DNA of 64,000 nucleotides from Brachypterus glaber (GCA_958510825.1 OY294047.1:44933365-44997364), one strand, 5' to 3'. Shown: positions 23,011-34,106, counted from the stretch's first letter. Notes: generated by a model not told the origin, from the sequence alone. Program-made: numbers and translations.

Positions 23011-23813
23011 GAAATAATTTATAAAGTTTTGAAATTTTGGTTGTGAACTCCCAGTAGGAACCCAAATACAGATCCTAAGAGTTCTCGCTCTCTGGGAGCT
23101 TCATCCCCTTTTGCTAAAAATACCTCCCCCAAACGTGACCTCATGACGCTTTTCTGCATTTCTCTCGTATTATATCCTCCATTAAATTCTGCATAAAATT
23201 TGTCCTATAAAGTCTTTGTGTATCTCCCACCCATCGCTCAAAAATGACGTTGGAAAATAAGCATATTTCTCAGCGCGAAGACAAAAACACTGAATCTTTT
23301 TTCAGATTTGGGCTATGATCCCACAGTTTTTATATACAGGGTTTTAGAAAAAAAAACACCTTTTTTTAAATGACTGTAGAATTTCCTTCTATGAATATTC
23401 TTTAATCAGAATCAGAAGAAAAAATAAGATAGGTTATGTCAGAAAAAAAGTATGCTCCTAGGTATGCTTCAAAAATGTCATTTTGTGAGATAGTGTTTTT
23501 GTTTTCGTGTTGAGAAATATGATTATTTTCCAACGTCATTTGTGAGCGTTGGGTGGTAGATACACAAAAACTTTATAGGACAAATTTTATGCAGAATTTA
23601 ATGGAGAATATAATAAGTTTTTTAACATTTTCTCGTCGGAGTAACAATTTACGAGAAAAATGCAGAAAAGCGTCATGAGATCACGTTTGGGGGTGGTTTT
23701 TTCAGCAAAAGGGGATAAAGCTCCCACAGGGGGGGTCAGAACTCTTCGGATATGTATTTGGGTTCCTACTGGGAGTTCACAACCAAAATTTCAAAACTTT
23801 ATAAATTATTTCT
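23011..23813. repeat. Long palindrome, about 300-bp arms
   Basis: Left arm starts GAAATAATTTATAAAGTTTT and contains TTGTGAACTCCCAGTAGG; the right arm carries the complements and ends ATAAATTATTTC. Inner arm ends are near 23290 and 23493, with an AT-rich centre of about 200 bp. Arms are clearly diverged (substitutions and small indels), so it is older than the palindrome at 11679. Confidence 0.85.
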
Positions 23814-24591
23814 TCTAAAAAGTCTATTTTTCTTGAACGATAAAGTCCTGATACTTTATAATTGAAAATTTGTTTGAAAAATATATTTTTTAAAAACACT
23901 AAACAACCCAGAAGATGTTTATATTTTAAACGAATAGAGGAGTTAGAATTGAAAATCCTAAAAAAAAATTGATTTTAACGTGTAGGGGCGCCCTATGAAC
24001 AAAAACAAAAAATCTGGGTTAAAATAGATACAAGATAAAACAATAGTTGAGCCTTATTCTATCTTATATGGATGAGAAAACTAGATTTGTTTTTATTTGG
24101 TGAAAGATTCTGAATACGGAAAAAACTACATTTTCATAAAATTTTCAAATTTAATATTTTGAAATCAGCTGATGAAATTATATTTGAGGTTTTTTATATA
24201 TTTTTTTCTATTTTGCGACTCTTATAAGCTCATAATCACACGCATTTTGCGTGTTCTTATAGGCCCATAAGAGGTGTCTACTTTTTTTTCTTTTGGGGGC
24301 AACAGTCAAAAGCCTTTTCGCTTGACATTTTCCGTGCAAATGTCAATGTCGCTTAAAGATTAATTTTCTACAAAATTTTGTGTTTAGGTTATTTTTTGCC
24401 GTGTTAAAATTGTGGCTTGGTTACTTGAAGTGTTAAAGAGAAGACGTGACTATAAAATATATCAAAATATAATTTGTTCTTAAAATTTTACACATGGGGA
24501 AAACTGTAATGCCAACACTAAACAAAAATCCGTAAATCAGTCGTCAATTTAAATGTAAGTTTTTTAAATTTTAGAGCAAAATAGAAAAAAT

Positions 24592-24728
24592 AGTATAAAG
24601 CACTAGTTTCATAACACGTTTTTAGCGCACTAGTACTTTTTAGAAAAACTCGCCTCAAGCGGCTAGTTTTCTAAACTTGTACTCGTGCGCTAAAAACGTA
24701 TGTTATAAAACTAGTACTTTAATATACT
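24592..24728. mobile_element. Small palindromic MITE
   Basis: AGTATAAAGCACTAG and its mirror bound an interior with CGTTTTTAGCGCACTAGTAC and GTACTCGTGCGCTAAAAACG. About half of a copy recurs at 53511-53581 beside a prolyl hydroxylase exon. Confidence 0.8.
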
Positions 24729-25309
24729 ATTAAGATAACTCGCTAAAGTTTCAAGAGAAATTAAAAGTCGTTTAAACCATGTTTTTATTATTTTTTTGCG
24801 AGCTTGATGTTTTTTAAAAATTGCTATTGGGCGACCTAGATTTTTTTTAATTAACTAAATTTCCAAAAGCCTCTAATTGGCCTGTGCACAATACCTTACG
24901 TATTAATAACCAGTATCTTCTAAATGTTCAATGTTTGTGATCAAGTATTTTTTTAGTTTATAGATGCCATACCCTGTCTTAATATAGATAATATATACAG
25001 AGATGATTCTGCAAAAACAGCTCAAGTAACTTTAATGGGAAAGTCATTTTTTGAGAAATTTTTAGTGTCTCAAATTTATGTTTTAAGGGCCAAGACACTT
25101 AAATTCAAAAATTCATCCAAAAGTCCAAAATGATCAAAATTTGCGTTACGTAATACTTGAACGTTCCCTTTGAGCTTTTTTAAATCAACTCTGTATTATT
25201 ACCTAAGTATACTTAATATCTTAAAATTTTCAAAAAAATTAATATTTTAGATACGTTTAACGATTGACTACTAACAATATTTTAATTAAAAAAACGTTAA
25301 ATGGGATAC
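24729..25309. other. Spacer with one terminal-type motif
   Basis: No gene. TTGCGTTACGTAATACTTGAACG at 25142-25164 is the reverse complement of the recurring CGTTCAAGTATTACGTAACG motif (10847, 13266, 61947). Its partner end was not found nearby. Confidence 0.5.
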
Positions 25310-25390
25310 GCTCACATCAGAAATCAATTATAGATACTCCATGTTTAATACACTCACGTCAGAAATCAATTATAAGTAGTCCAAGTTTGT
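25310..25390 (+). repeat. Two-copy direct repeat, about 41 bp
   Basis: CATCAGAAATCAATTATA and CGTCAGAAATCAATTATA occur about 41 bp apart, each followed by a CCATGTTT/CCAAGTTT segment. Confidence 0.65.
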
Positions 25391-25400
25391 GTCAATAAAA

Positions 25401-25591
25401 TATTTGGTTGGATAAGGCCAATTGAATTATTTAGTTGTGACAAATAAATTTTATTTCTGTCGAATAAACTATTTTGTTCCCATTAATAAATCATTTTGAA
25501 ATTAAAATATTTGTTTACATGAACTAAATATTTATTTGAATCAAATAAAATTTGTTACAACCAAATAATTGAATTGGCCATATCCAAATAA
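25401..25591. mobile_element. MITE with TATTTGGTTGGATAAGGCCA ends
   Basis: About 190 bp. The left end TTTGGTTGGATAAGGCCAAT is mirrored by ATTGGCCATATCCAAATAA on the right, with TTATTTAGTTGT/ACAACCAAATAA further in. No coding sequence. Confidence 0.8.
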
Positions 25592-25746
25592 ACGCTTTTT
25601 AGCAGTGTAATTGTTATTATTACAATTAATTATTATTACAACCCAGTAAATACAAATTTGTGTTTAGGTCTATTTTTTGTTAAAATGTCCGATTATTAAA
25701 CGTTTTATAAGAGAATATTAAAAAAAAAATAGATATTTGAGCATAC

Positions 25747-25798
25747 TGATCTAGGTCTTAAGTCAGCAAGGCCTTGCTAACTTAAGAACTAGATCTAG
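25747..25798. repeat. Hairpin
   Basis: CTAGGTCTTAAGTCAGCAAG is opposed by CTTGCTAACTTAAGAACTAG with essentially no loop. It could be a short MITE end-to-end dimer. Confidence 0.6.
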
Positions 25799-26326
25799 TG
25801 TCCCTATGATAGCTTAATTTTTAATTAATTAGAATTTTAGAAAATTTTAAGAACATAAAAGTAGAAAATTTTAAGAACATAAAATTTATGTTCTTATTTA
25901 ATGTGATGTGTATAACTCTATTAATTTATTAATCTTAGGAACCTTTAAAAAATCCCTATAAAACCCTCGATAAAACCATTATCCTTTTAAAAGTGAACCA
26001 GTTTAAGTGGTAAACCAAAACAAAGCAATGCCTGTATTTTTGCATGCTAAATTTAAATATAACTGCAATTTTTATCAAGGTATGGTTTAAAATTAACAAA
26101 TATGTTTTTATTGATGTGATAACTTACACATAATACAAGTCAGAAAACGTTTGAATTTTGTTGTTTCCCTTTAATCTAACATTGTCATTAATTTCAAATT
26201 TTCAAAAGTTTATTGCAAATTGCAATAACATATCAAGAAATCTATTTCACTATTCAAAAAAAAAAGTTAAAAACTATTTTAAATTTAGGACCAGTCTAAG
26301 AAAACTAGAGCGATACTGATTAGTAT

Positions 26327-26700
26327 ACAGGGTGTCCGAGAAATGTGTTTTTTACTAATGCATTTCTCAGAATTTTGACTGAATTTAAGTTGTTTTCTTA
26401 ATTTGGTCCTACCTTAACATTAAGGATCACTAAAAAACTATTAATAACGCTGTTGCTGCATTTTAAATATATTCTATATTAAATTTTAAAGAACTTTATG
26501 ATATACAACATTTTTGTGATATTAATTACTTTTTAATCAAAATTATTATTTATGTTCATAAATTCAGGTTTAATTATATTTTTACCGAGGTATTTTATTT
26601 TGTTTTAATTTTATTCTCATTTTTTTTCTCGATTTCACTTGACAAAAGGTCCAAACTTAATTAAAACAAAATAAAACATAAATTAATATGATTTTGCAAC
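26327..26700. other. Solo TACAGGGTGTCC end, no gene
   Basis: TATACAGGGTGTCCGAGAAA at about 26329 is the type of terminus seen on the MITE at 45610 and on other elements here. No matching end was found. The rest, to 26940, is AT-rich with no frame. Confidence 0.4.
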
Positions 26701-26949
26701 TGGCAATAATAAATATATACAAAGATAAATTGAACAATATAGATTTATTGTACATGTACATGTAGTAAAAAATACTGTAACTTGATATAAGTAGTAAATC
26801 AAAGACTATAATTCATACATAGTTATATTAAAGTATACTTTAAGTTGTGTAATAAATCGAGTGTGTATTAAATAAAATAATAGGTACATAAATAAAAATT
26901 AAATTTTGATTAGTTGACAATACAGAAGCGTGGGACGCCACTATAATAT

Positions 26950-27640
26950 TTTATAGGTTTAAATCTTAAAGTCAGAATTTAAGTTTATGTCAAAACTTCC
27001 GAGTTATACTTATTCCGTCTTTAAGTTAAAGTTTTACTTAAATTCTGACTTAAAGTCAGAATTTTATTTAAATTCAGAATTCTACTTAGTGCGCCAACGA
27101 TTTCGTAAAATTCCAACTTCAGAATGTTACTTATTCCGTCTTTAAGTTAAAATTTTACTTAAATTCTGACTTAAATTCAGAATTTTAGTTAAATTCAGAA
27201 ATCTACTGAGTGCGCCAAAGATTTTGTAAAATTCCAACTTCAGAATTATACTTATTCCGTCTTTAAGTTAAAATTTTACCTAAATTCAGACAAAGTCCGT
27301 CTTTAAGTTAAAATTTTAGTTAAATTCAGAATTCTACCCAGTGCGCCAATGATTTCGTAAAATTCCGACAAAGTCAAAATTTTAGTTAAATTCAGATTTA
27401 AGTTAGAATTTCTAACTTTAACACAATCACGTCGTGGTCGTAACTTCTGCTATTAAGTACTTCATAGTTAGAAGTTATGTTTCCAAATGGGAACACAATA
27501 AGATTCTGACATAAAGTTGAAATTTAAGTTAAATTCTAACTTTAAGTCAGAATTTAAGTAAATTTCCAACTTTAAGTTTGAATTTAAGTAAAATCTGACT
27601 TAACTTGGAATTTAAGTAATATTCTGACTAATAAAATATT
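26950..27640 (+). repeat. Satellite-like array with a 121-bp period
   Basis: ACTTATTCCGTCTTTAAGTT occurs at 27008, 27129 and 27250, a period of 121 bp. Units contain AGTGCGCCAACGATTTCGTA variants. The array is saturated with a smaller motif, AGTCAGAATTTAAGT and its complement, which continues to about 27640, so there is a short unit inside a longer one. Confidence 0.85.
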
Positions 27641-27725
27641 AAAGGGGCCCTTTTCTTACAATAGTAATAAAATCAGCTATTATAGTATAATACTAATTGT
27701 GTATTTTATTGTTTTATTGTTTATT

Positions 27726-27970
27726 TTTAACCTCGTACTATTCTACTTAATTAAGCATCCCCTAAGTCCAGGACTTGTGTGGGCTAGTAGTAGAGGGAAC
27801 CACCGGCTTTAATTGACTTTCGAACCAATATATCTAGGGAGTACGCCTTCGCCAAATTTCAATTATTAATTAACTGAAAAAGGCAATCGGCGCCAGTGAG
27901 GTTTGAACTCACGATCATTAGCTCAGTGTCAATGCCATATCGATGCCTTAGACCGCTGAGCTAATCTCCC
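27726..27970 (-). mobile_element. tRNA-derived SINE, full-length
   Basis: On the minus strand it begins with an 82-nt tRNA-like head (27970 to 27889). Then comes a body with AATTTGGCGAAGGCG, CCGGTGGTTCCCTCTACTAC, AGTCCTGGACTTAGGGGATG and TAGAATAGTACGAGGTTAAA. The second copy at 10627-10834 has the same body without the head. With polymerase III boxes in the head, this is a SINE rather than a tRNA gene. Confidence 0.85.
27889..27970 (-). promoter_or_regulatory. tRNA-like SINE head with A and B boxes
   Basis: Read on the minus strand it starts GGGAGATTAGCTCAGCGGTC and ends GAGTTCAAACCTCACTGGCG plus CC. TAGCTCAGCGG fits the A box and GAGTTCAAACC fits the B box. The D-arm AGCGGTCTAAGGC resembles tRNA-Leu. 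The anticodon loop lacks the invariant T before the anticodon, so it is not a working tRNA. Confidence 0.75.
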
Positions 27971-28529
27971 TAAAATAAAAGTGTATTTTCCATTTTTTTA
28001 TATTTATCTTTGTATATTATATATTTGTGCTAATATTTATAAGAAAGAGACCAATATTTTTTAGTTTCCACACATCTAGATGCATCTGCACAAAAAACCT
28101 GCTTGAATAGATATTTAAAAAAATATTTCCTTTTTTTCTTATCAGGGTAATGCACTGTCCATTCATTTATAGTATTTCCAAATTTTTAGACATGTGGATA
28201 AAATCTTGTCAGTAGGATTACTTAAGGACCATTTCACCTAAGAACTTTAAAGGTGTATCGAATTATGGACCTTAATTTATGGGCTAAACGCTCAAAATAA
28301 TACGATTTTTCAACATAGATATTTTGGAGGATTTTTGTGATTACATTTAAAAATTATTTGTACCATTCCCAAAATGACCTAAACAATAACATAAATATAT
28401 AAAAAATACTTACTTTCAGCTCTTAAAGTTTCCCGGAACATATCGTCGGCTTAAAGTGTTAACCTGCTAACTCCACTTTTGGACGAATTATCGTTTTTGA
28501 TACCGTTCAAAAGAGGGCGCTTAGTTACA

Positions 28530-28652
28530 CCATCTGGAGACAGGAGATCTTCGGAGTGGCAACGCTCCGAAGAGGAGTTGCGTACCCTTGCCTGGACAGA
28601 TATCGCGACCTTTATAAGGAGGTCCGGCAGGTTTAGGCAGGGAGTAGGGTAG
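28530..28652 (+). pseudogene. LINE 3' fragment, end of the polyprotein
   Basis: The frame reads SEEELRTLAWTDIATFIRRS then GRFRQ before a stop. This parallels the C-terminus of the LINE piece at 57550 (DELRDLPWANILTFIERTGR). The downstream 3' UTRs also match: both contain CAAAAAGGGCCA followed by a CCTAGTTG segment, and both end in a trinucleotide tail, here (TAG)n to about 28749. Only the last few dozen codons are present, typical of 5' truncation. Confidence 0.75.
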
Positions 28653-28866
28653 ATATGGGGCTGGCAAAAAGGGCCATAATAACCTAGTTGCCTAGCTTGT
28701 AGCCTCCCCACCCTTACTACTAATGCTACTACTAGTAGTAGTAGTAGTCTGCGAAAAATAGGTAACCCTAACTTTTCCCAAATATAACTTTTTCCATGAT
28801 GCGTTTACCTGCTTACTCCACGTGCTTCAACCGCTAGTCGAAAAGCTGCTAACTCCGCCACTTTCA

Positions 28867-28970
28867 GCAATTATTGCAAAGGTTTTTATTTTTAAAATGA
28901 TTGCTTTTCGATGTTGAAGACAGTATTTTGTACTTTCATTTTCTAAAATAAAAACCTTTGCAATAATTGC
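28867..28970. repeat. Hairpin with 26-bp arms
   Basis: GCAATTATTGCAAAGGTTTT at the left is mirrored by AAAACCTTTGCAATAATTGC at the right, and the arms continue through TATTTT/AAAATA, with about 50 bases between them. The 73-codon minus-strand frame across it is not convincing. Confidence 0.75.
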
Positions 28971-29773
28971 TTTATTTTTTGAAAAAATATAGCTAAGACC
29001 TGCCAACTCCTTGATGGATATTTGTCTCAAAGGTAGAAAACCTGCCATATCTTTTTTAATTCAATAAAAAGCAAGCCCAAATTATTTTTTTTTATAGTTG
29101 ATAGTTATTAAAATGTCCAAAACACGCTAATAAAGAAACGGGATTTTTCATTTTGTTATACAATAATTATAGAAATAATTATAAGGTTTTTTTTCGTCTC
29201 CTGTAAAGTTTGGTCAAAAGGAGTTAGCGGGTTAACACTTTAAGCCGAATGCAGAATAGGCAACATCGCAAGTAGGAGAGTGAAAAAAACAACTCTCATT
29301 GCTGAATTAAAAATCCACTAATGTTGAGTGATGCGCTCTGGCCAAGTTTGCGATATATCGATAATATAATGGGTTTTGAAGAATTTTTATTTATTTATTT
29401 GATCAATATTTAAAAATAAAGCTAGAAATCAGTTTTTCATCATTTCTTTTCGACATTTTGATTTTTTTTAAACAAAAAGATGTTTTTGTCATTTAGCCTA
29501 AAATTTTTTATTAAAACTTTTTATGCTCCTTTATAGATTGCAAATCTGGTAAAAAATCTATGTTCAAAATTTTAAGTTTGTAGCTCATATAGTTCTCAAG
29601 TAATCGCACGCGCCAAATTTTGTTCAGTTTAAAAAACTATTAACACTGTACACTGTACCTACAACCTTTGTATTTTGATATATTTATGTTTATTTATCTA
29701 TACCTATGTAAAGTAAATTTTAATTTTATATTCCTATACTATCAATATCATATTGTATACCTTGTAGAGACTA

Positions 29774-29854
29774 CACTGCCGCTCTAAGCTGAAAGGTCCT
29801 ATCTACATAGGTTTAACATACACAGATAGGACCTTTCGGCTTAGCAAGGCAGTA
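29774..29854. repeat. Strong short hairpin, MITE or precursor-RNA-like
   Basis: TAAGCTGAAAGGTCCTATCT and AGATAGGACCTTTCGGCTTA pair over 20 bases with a single G-U-type position around a loop of about 19 bases. Outer ACTGCC/GGCAGT bases extend the stem with a bulge. The size and shape match a miRNA precursor as well as a tiny MITE; sequence alone does not decide. Confidence 0.5.
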
Positions 29855-30687
29855 CAGTAAAGTGATGTAGCTATTTTTTTTAAGTGGGCCAACTTAAAAT
29901 TAGGTATATGTTTTTTTTGTTTTGTTTTTACGGAACAGGCTGTACAAAATAAATTTTTAAAATGTTATGCATGAGCACTAAGCATTGAGCAGGTCTACAT
30001 AAATAATAATCGAAAAGATATTTTAATCAACTCTTTATTATAAACAGTTGTAGTCCAGTCTTCAGGTCAATAAAAGAGGCTTTACCTGGAAATAATTCAG
30101 AGTTTTGATTTCGGTTTATTGGGTAGGGTTAATAGTAAATAAAATAACAATTTTGCGACGTTGAACTCGATTTGGAACTGTTATTTTTTAACGTGTTTTT
30201 CACAAAAAACGGATTTTAAAAATATCTCTTAAAAGTTACGTTTTTAGATTTTTTATTTATTATTTTTTTTTTTTTCGAAAAACCAAAATTGTTCTTTATC
30301 GTCGGTTAGGCATGCCCCTTATAACATTTTGGGTGAAAAAAATCTATCTAGCACTTTCTTTTTAATTTACGTTAAATTACATTTTTTCAAAATAATTCAC
30401 ACATTTGTGCCCCATTGCCTTTAGTAACCCGATTTTCGATTGAATCACCATTGTATTAAGCATAAAAAAGACCTACAGTGTACTGTTTAAGGCGGTGCCG
30501 TGAATTAGCTATAAGTCGTACAAAAAAATACATGACACAAAAAATGTTGGAGTATTTGGTCCTCTTTATTTTCATATTAAACGTTTTTTGTCCTAGGATG
30601 CCCCGATCTTGAGATATTTTAAAAAGTCCGTTTTTTGTGAAAAGTACGTTAAAAGAATGACAGTTCCAAATCAAGTTCGAACGCAAA

Positions 30688-30786
30688 GTGTCAAGATTGG
30701 CAACAAACTCAGTGACCCAATTACTGTAACCAGGGGTGTACCTCAGGGGACAGTATTGGGCCCTATACTCTTTTTAATATATATTA

Positions 30787-30852
<66 letters not shown>

Positions 30853-31631
30853 TCAAAGGTAAAATTTTATCTTTTGCTGATGACACCGCCTTGATATTTA
30901 TGGGGGAGACCTGGGAGGAAGTACTTGGAATGGCTGAAGCGGGTATGAGCGAAATTAAGAACTGGCTGGACTATAGTCTTTTAAGTCTAAATGTTACAAA
31001 AAGTAAATATATTGCTTTTTCATTGACAACTACTGGTCAACCAAATTTTAATATTTTAAAAATTCATAAACAAAATTGTAGTAAAAAAAATAGCTGTCAT
31101 TGTGAAGTTGTTGATAAAGTAAATGATATTAAATATTTAGGTTTAATGCTTGACCAGCATCTTAGGTGGGACGTACATGTCAAATACGTTAATAATCGTC
31201 TCAAAAAACTCGTGCACCTATTTTATCAAATCCGAGATATCTTGAATATAAAACTATTAAATATGGTCTACAGTGCCTTGGCTGAGTCAATAATTAGGTA
31301 TGGCATCTTATTGTGGGGTGGGCTATTTGAAAACAATCTATTGCAACTTAAAGTAACACAGAATACTTTGTTAAAAATATTATTTAGAAAACCCTTTCTT
31401 TATCCTACAGAAAAACTCTATAAAGATTTAGATATTTTACATTTTAAACAATTATATACTTACCAAGTTTCTTTATGGGTTTTGTCAAAACCGGAAAACT
31501 TACCAAGACAGCATCACTTGTATTCCACAAGAACTCAATCTCATGTTCCTATGTTAATACCTTTAAAAGATCCCATACCCAGAACTCCATTTCATACTTT
31601 GCACCTAAAATTTACAACATTTTACCTTTAA
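30688..31631 (+). pseudogene. Non-LTR reverse transcriptase with (TA)n insertion
   Basis: Starts at about TQSVKIGNKLSDPITVTRG. The RT landmarks GVPQGTVLGPILFLIYIN, then SFADDTALIF with the catalytic FADD, then NWLDYSLLSLNVTKSKYIAF and DIKYLGLMLDQHL are clear. Between the first two blocks a (TA)n run (30790-30848) adds about 18 alternating Tyr-Ile codons without breaking the frame. The frame that continues to 31631 loses homology near 31580. The expected C-terminal block (FAPKIYNILP) appears in the frame ending at 31735, so one frameshift is present. An upstream Met at 30609 lies in palindrome sequence and is not the native start. Confidence 0.88.
30790..30848 (+). repeat. (TA)n microsatellite inside an RT frame
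   Basis: About 29 TA units. Because TAT and ATA are sense codons in either of two frames, the run stays open as Tyr-Ile. Confidence 0.95.
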
Positions 31632-32094
31632 GTATTAAAAAGATTAAAAATAAAACTATTTTAAAAAAAAATTTAAAATTATATATAACTAGTAACTTTC
31701 ATAACATACAGAACACCATATTCAAAAATACATAATTTTACTTACCTATCTACTTACCTATTTTTTGTTTCAAATATGTACCTTTAATCTTTCTTCTTGT
31801 ACCACCATCTATTATCTATTCAATTGTCTTAAACTGTTAAAGATTTAATATTAATGTAAAATAACTAAGGAGATACCGCACACAAACCATGGTTTAGGCG
31901 GGTCTATTGTACTATTATTTATTGTATTTGATGTATATTTTGAAATAAATTGAATTGAATTGAATTGAATTGAATTGAAGTTTAATGTCGCAAAATTGTT
32001 TATTTGCGGCCTTAAACCCAATAAACCAAAAATCTAAACTCACTGAATTATTTCCAAGTAAAGCCTCTTTTATTAACTTGAAGACTGGACTATA

Positions 32095-32653
32095 ACTGGA
32101 AATACGCCGGATACTGATTATAAAGGCTTCTGTTTGTGATACTTTAACAGGGTTTTTATAGCCTAAACAATTACTCGAGTTTTAATATTTATGAAAAAAA
32201 GTTAGTGGCATATCGGTTCAAAAGAAAATTAGAAAAAAGCCTGTTTATGTATATAAAAAGCTACATCACTTTAAAACGGATATCAATACATATTTATAAA
32301 TGTTTCATGATAATAATAAATCTAAATAAGTTAATTCATTCGTTTAAATTTCCATAAAATCCTTTTTTAAACCCTTATCGTATACAGGGTGATTCAAAAA
32401 GAGTGTAAAACATTTCAAGGGGCTATTCAGGATTAAAAAAATAAAAGTTCCCACGTACATTTTTAAAAAGGGTCATGTAACTTTATCTAGATGTTAAATA
32501 AATTATTTTTACGATATCACATTCTTTAGCTAAAAAACCTCTTTAAAATTGTGTAGCCTCTTTTTCAATTATTCTGTATAGACAATCATATGTAAATACC
32601 TATTTTTTTTTTTTTAACTAATAATTTAGTAAATAACTAAAATGCATATATCC
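32095..32653. other. Spacer with one TACAGGGTGATTC end
   Basis: No gene. TATACAGGGTGATTCAAAAA at about 32384 resembles a transposon terminus shared by insect elements; no partner end was found. Confidence 0.45.
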
Positions 32654-32900
32654 CAACGAACTAATAACTCTTTTTTCTAGAATAGGCATACCGTTAAAAT
32701 AAAGTATCGCCAACATTTCGGTTTGTTTGTAAACAAATAGTGGGTATATTCAGGCCGGAACAATAACAGTTACCAGTAACTGGTATTGTTGTCTCTGTTA
32801 GAACAAAGATGTGCGAGTAAGACAGACGAATGTTTATGTTGCCGACGTTTTTGTCAGTTTTAACGAATGAAATGCCTATTCTAGAGAGAAGAGTTCGTTG
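32654..32900. mobile_element. MITE, CAACGAACTAATAACTC family, copy 2
   Basis: 247 bp, inverted relative to 15352-15605. Ends are CAACGAACTAATAACTCTTT and a shortened GAGAAGAGTTCGTTG. The interior carries GGTTTGTTTGTAAACAAATA and AACAGTTACCAGTAACTG. Confidence 0.9.
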
Positions 32901-33136
32901 ATATATCCATATATCCTAGCTAAAAGTGTTCTATTTTTAAATTAAACTAGAGTAATAACTAGGGACACACGATTTTTTAAATAATTGTAATTTTTTGAAA
33001 GCACTGGGATGGTCCTATGAAAAATTTTTGGCGCGTAAATTGCTTTTTTAAATGCCCTGAATGCCAAATGCATGATAGTTTTGTTTTTTATAATTTATTT
33101 TACATTATTTAAAATTTTTAAAGATATTTATCGGCG

Positions 33137-34106
33137 CACTTACATCTCTACTCTTTTACATCTCTGCTCTTTCACATCTTTACTCTTTTACTTCTCTCCT
33201 CTTTTACTTATCTACTCGTTTATTTATCGTCTCTGTACACAAATTTAATTATTTTTATTAGTACACACTATATACAGGGTTATTCTTTTAAATGGTACAC
33301 CCCCCGTAACTTTTGAACAGGATGAGATATAAACTTTTTTGGTATATGCATATAACACAACAAAAACTATCATTTGTCATATTTTTCGATTTTTTATTCG
33401 GTAAGGCGGCGGCGGAGCTTAAAATTCTCTACTTAACCATGTAACTATTTATTTTTTAATTTTATTTTTTTTTTCTTCAAAATTGGTGAAATTTTCAATA
33501 TTTAAAAAAAATTGATTTTGGAAATTTTGCGCAAAAAGGTCAAAATACATGGTGTATTATCATGTTAAGACTAATTTTTATTTCATTTTCATGTAAAATT
33601 TTCAATATTTATGCACAATATATTGAAATTTTAATAATTTTGAAGAAAAAAAATCTTCTAAAAAAATATATATTAAAAAATAAATAGTTATACAGTTAAA
33701 TAGAGAATTTTAATCTCTTTAAAATGACGTGTCACAAAATCTAGGGTGCCATTTAAAATATTGTCACCCATTGCCCCCTTTGCGCCGCCTTACCGAATAA
33801 AAAATTGAAAAATATGGCAAATGATAGTTTTTATTGTGTGATATAAATATTTTTAATTGGAAGCCTGTATCTCATTCTGTTCAAAAATTACGGGGGGTGT
33901 ACCATTTAAAAGAATAACCTTGTATATGTCGTATTTTATTTATAATGACATTGTCATAACTTAACAAAATTAAAATTATGACATATATACAGTGTGTACT
34001 AATAAAAATAAATACATTTATATACAGAGACGTCAAATAAACGAGTAAAGAAGTAAAAGAATAGAGATGTGAAAGAGCAGAGATGTAAAAGAGTAGAGAT
34101 GTGAGT
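33137..34106. repeat. Foldback element I with 16-bp tandem repeats in its arms
   Basis: The left end is six head-to-tail 16-mers of the type ACATCTCTACTCTTTT (about 33142-33237). These lead into TACAGGGTTATTCTTTTAAA, GTACACCCCCCGTAACTTTT and TTATTCGGTAAGGCGGCG. The right arm mirrors this, from CGCCGCCTTACCGAATAA (about 33781) to GAGTAGAGATGTGAGTG. The AT-rich centre contains a GCATTGCCCCCTTTGCG-like stretch. Foldback (FB) elements of Drosophila are likewise built of long arms carrying short tandem repeats. No coding sequence. Confidence 0.85.

Larger units (their letters stand above)
28446..29252. repeat. Inverted-repeat element with CTGCTAACTCC motifs
   Basis: TCGGCTTAAAGTGTTAACCTG at the left is mirrored by GGGTTAACACTTTAAGCCGA at the right. 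Variants of CCTGCTAACTCC recur inside (about 28463, 28809, 28847 and 29000, and inverted near 29220). A LINE 3' fragment (28530-28750) sits within it, as does a hairpin at 28867-28970. Confidence 0.7.
30688..31979 (+). mobile_element. CR1/Jockey-like LINE, 5' truncated
   Basis: Begins inside the RT domain and ends in a pentanucleotide tail (GAATT)n at about 31948-31979. The 3' UTR follows a frameshifted C-terminus. The missing 5' part (endonuclease and early RT) is typical of incomplete target-primed reverse transcription. Confidence 0.85.
30049..32094. repeat. Palindromic element split by a LINE
   Basis: The left arm (from TAGTCCAGTCTTCAGG, about 30051, to about 30260) has its complement in two pieces: about 30600-30687, and about 31983-32092 ending GAAGACTGGACTA. 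The LINE at 30688-31979 lies exactly between those pieces. In the left arm CGACGTTGAACTCGATTTGG is continuous across the point that is split on the right. AAGTTCGAACG and AAGTTTAATG beside the LINE may be a diverged target duplication. Confidence 0.8.

Noticed and set aside
27889..27970. Functional tRNA gene
   Set aside because: A and B boxes are present, but the anticodon arm pairs poorly and lacks the invariant T33, and the sequence is joined to a repeated SINE body.
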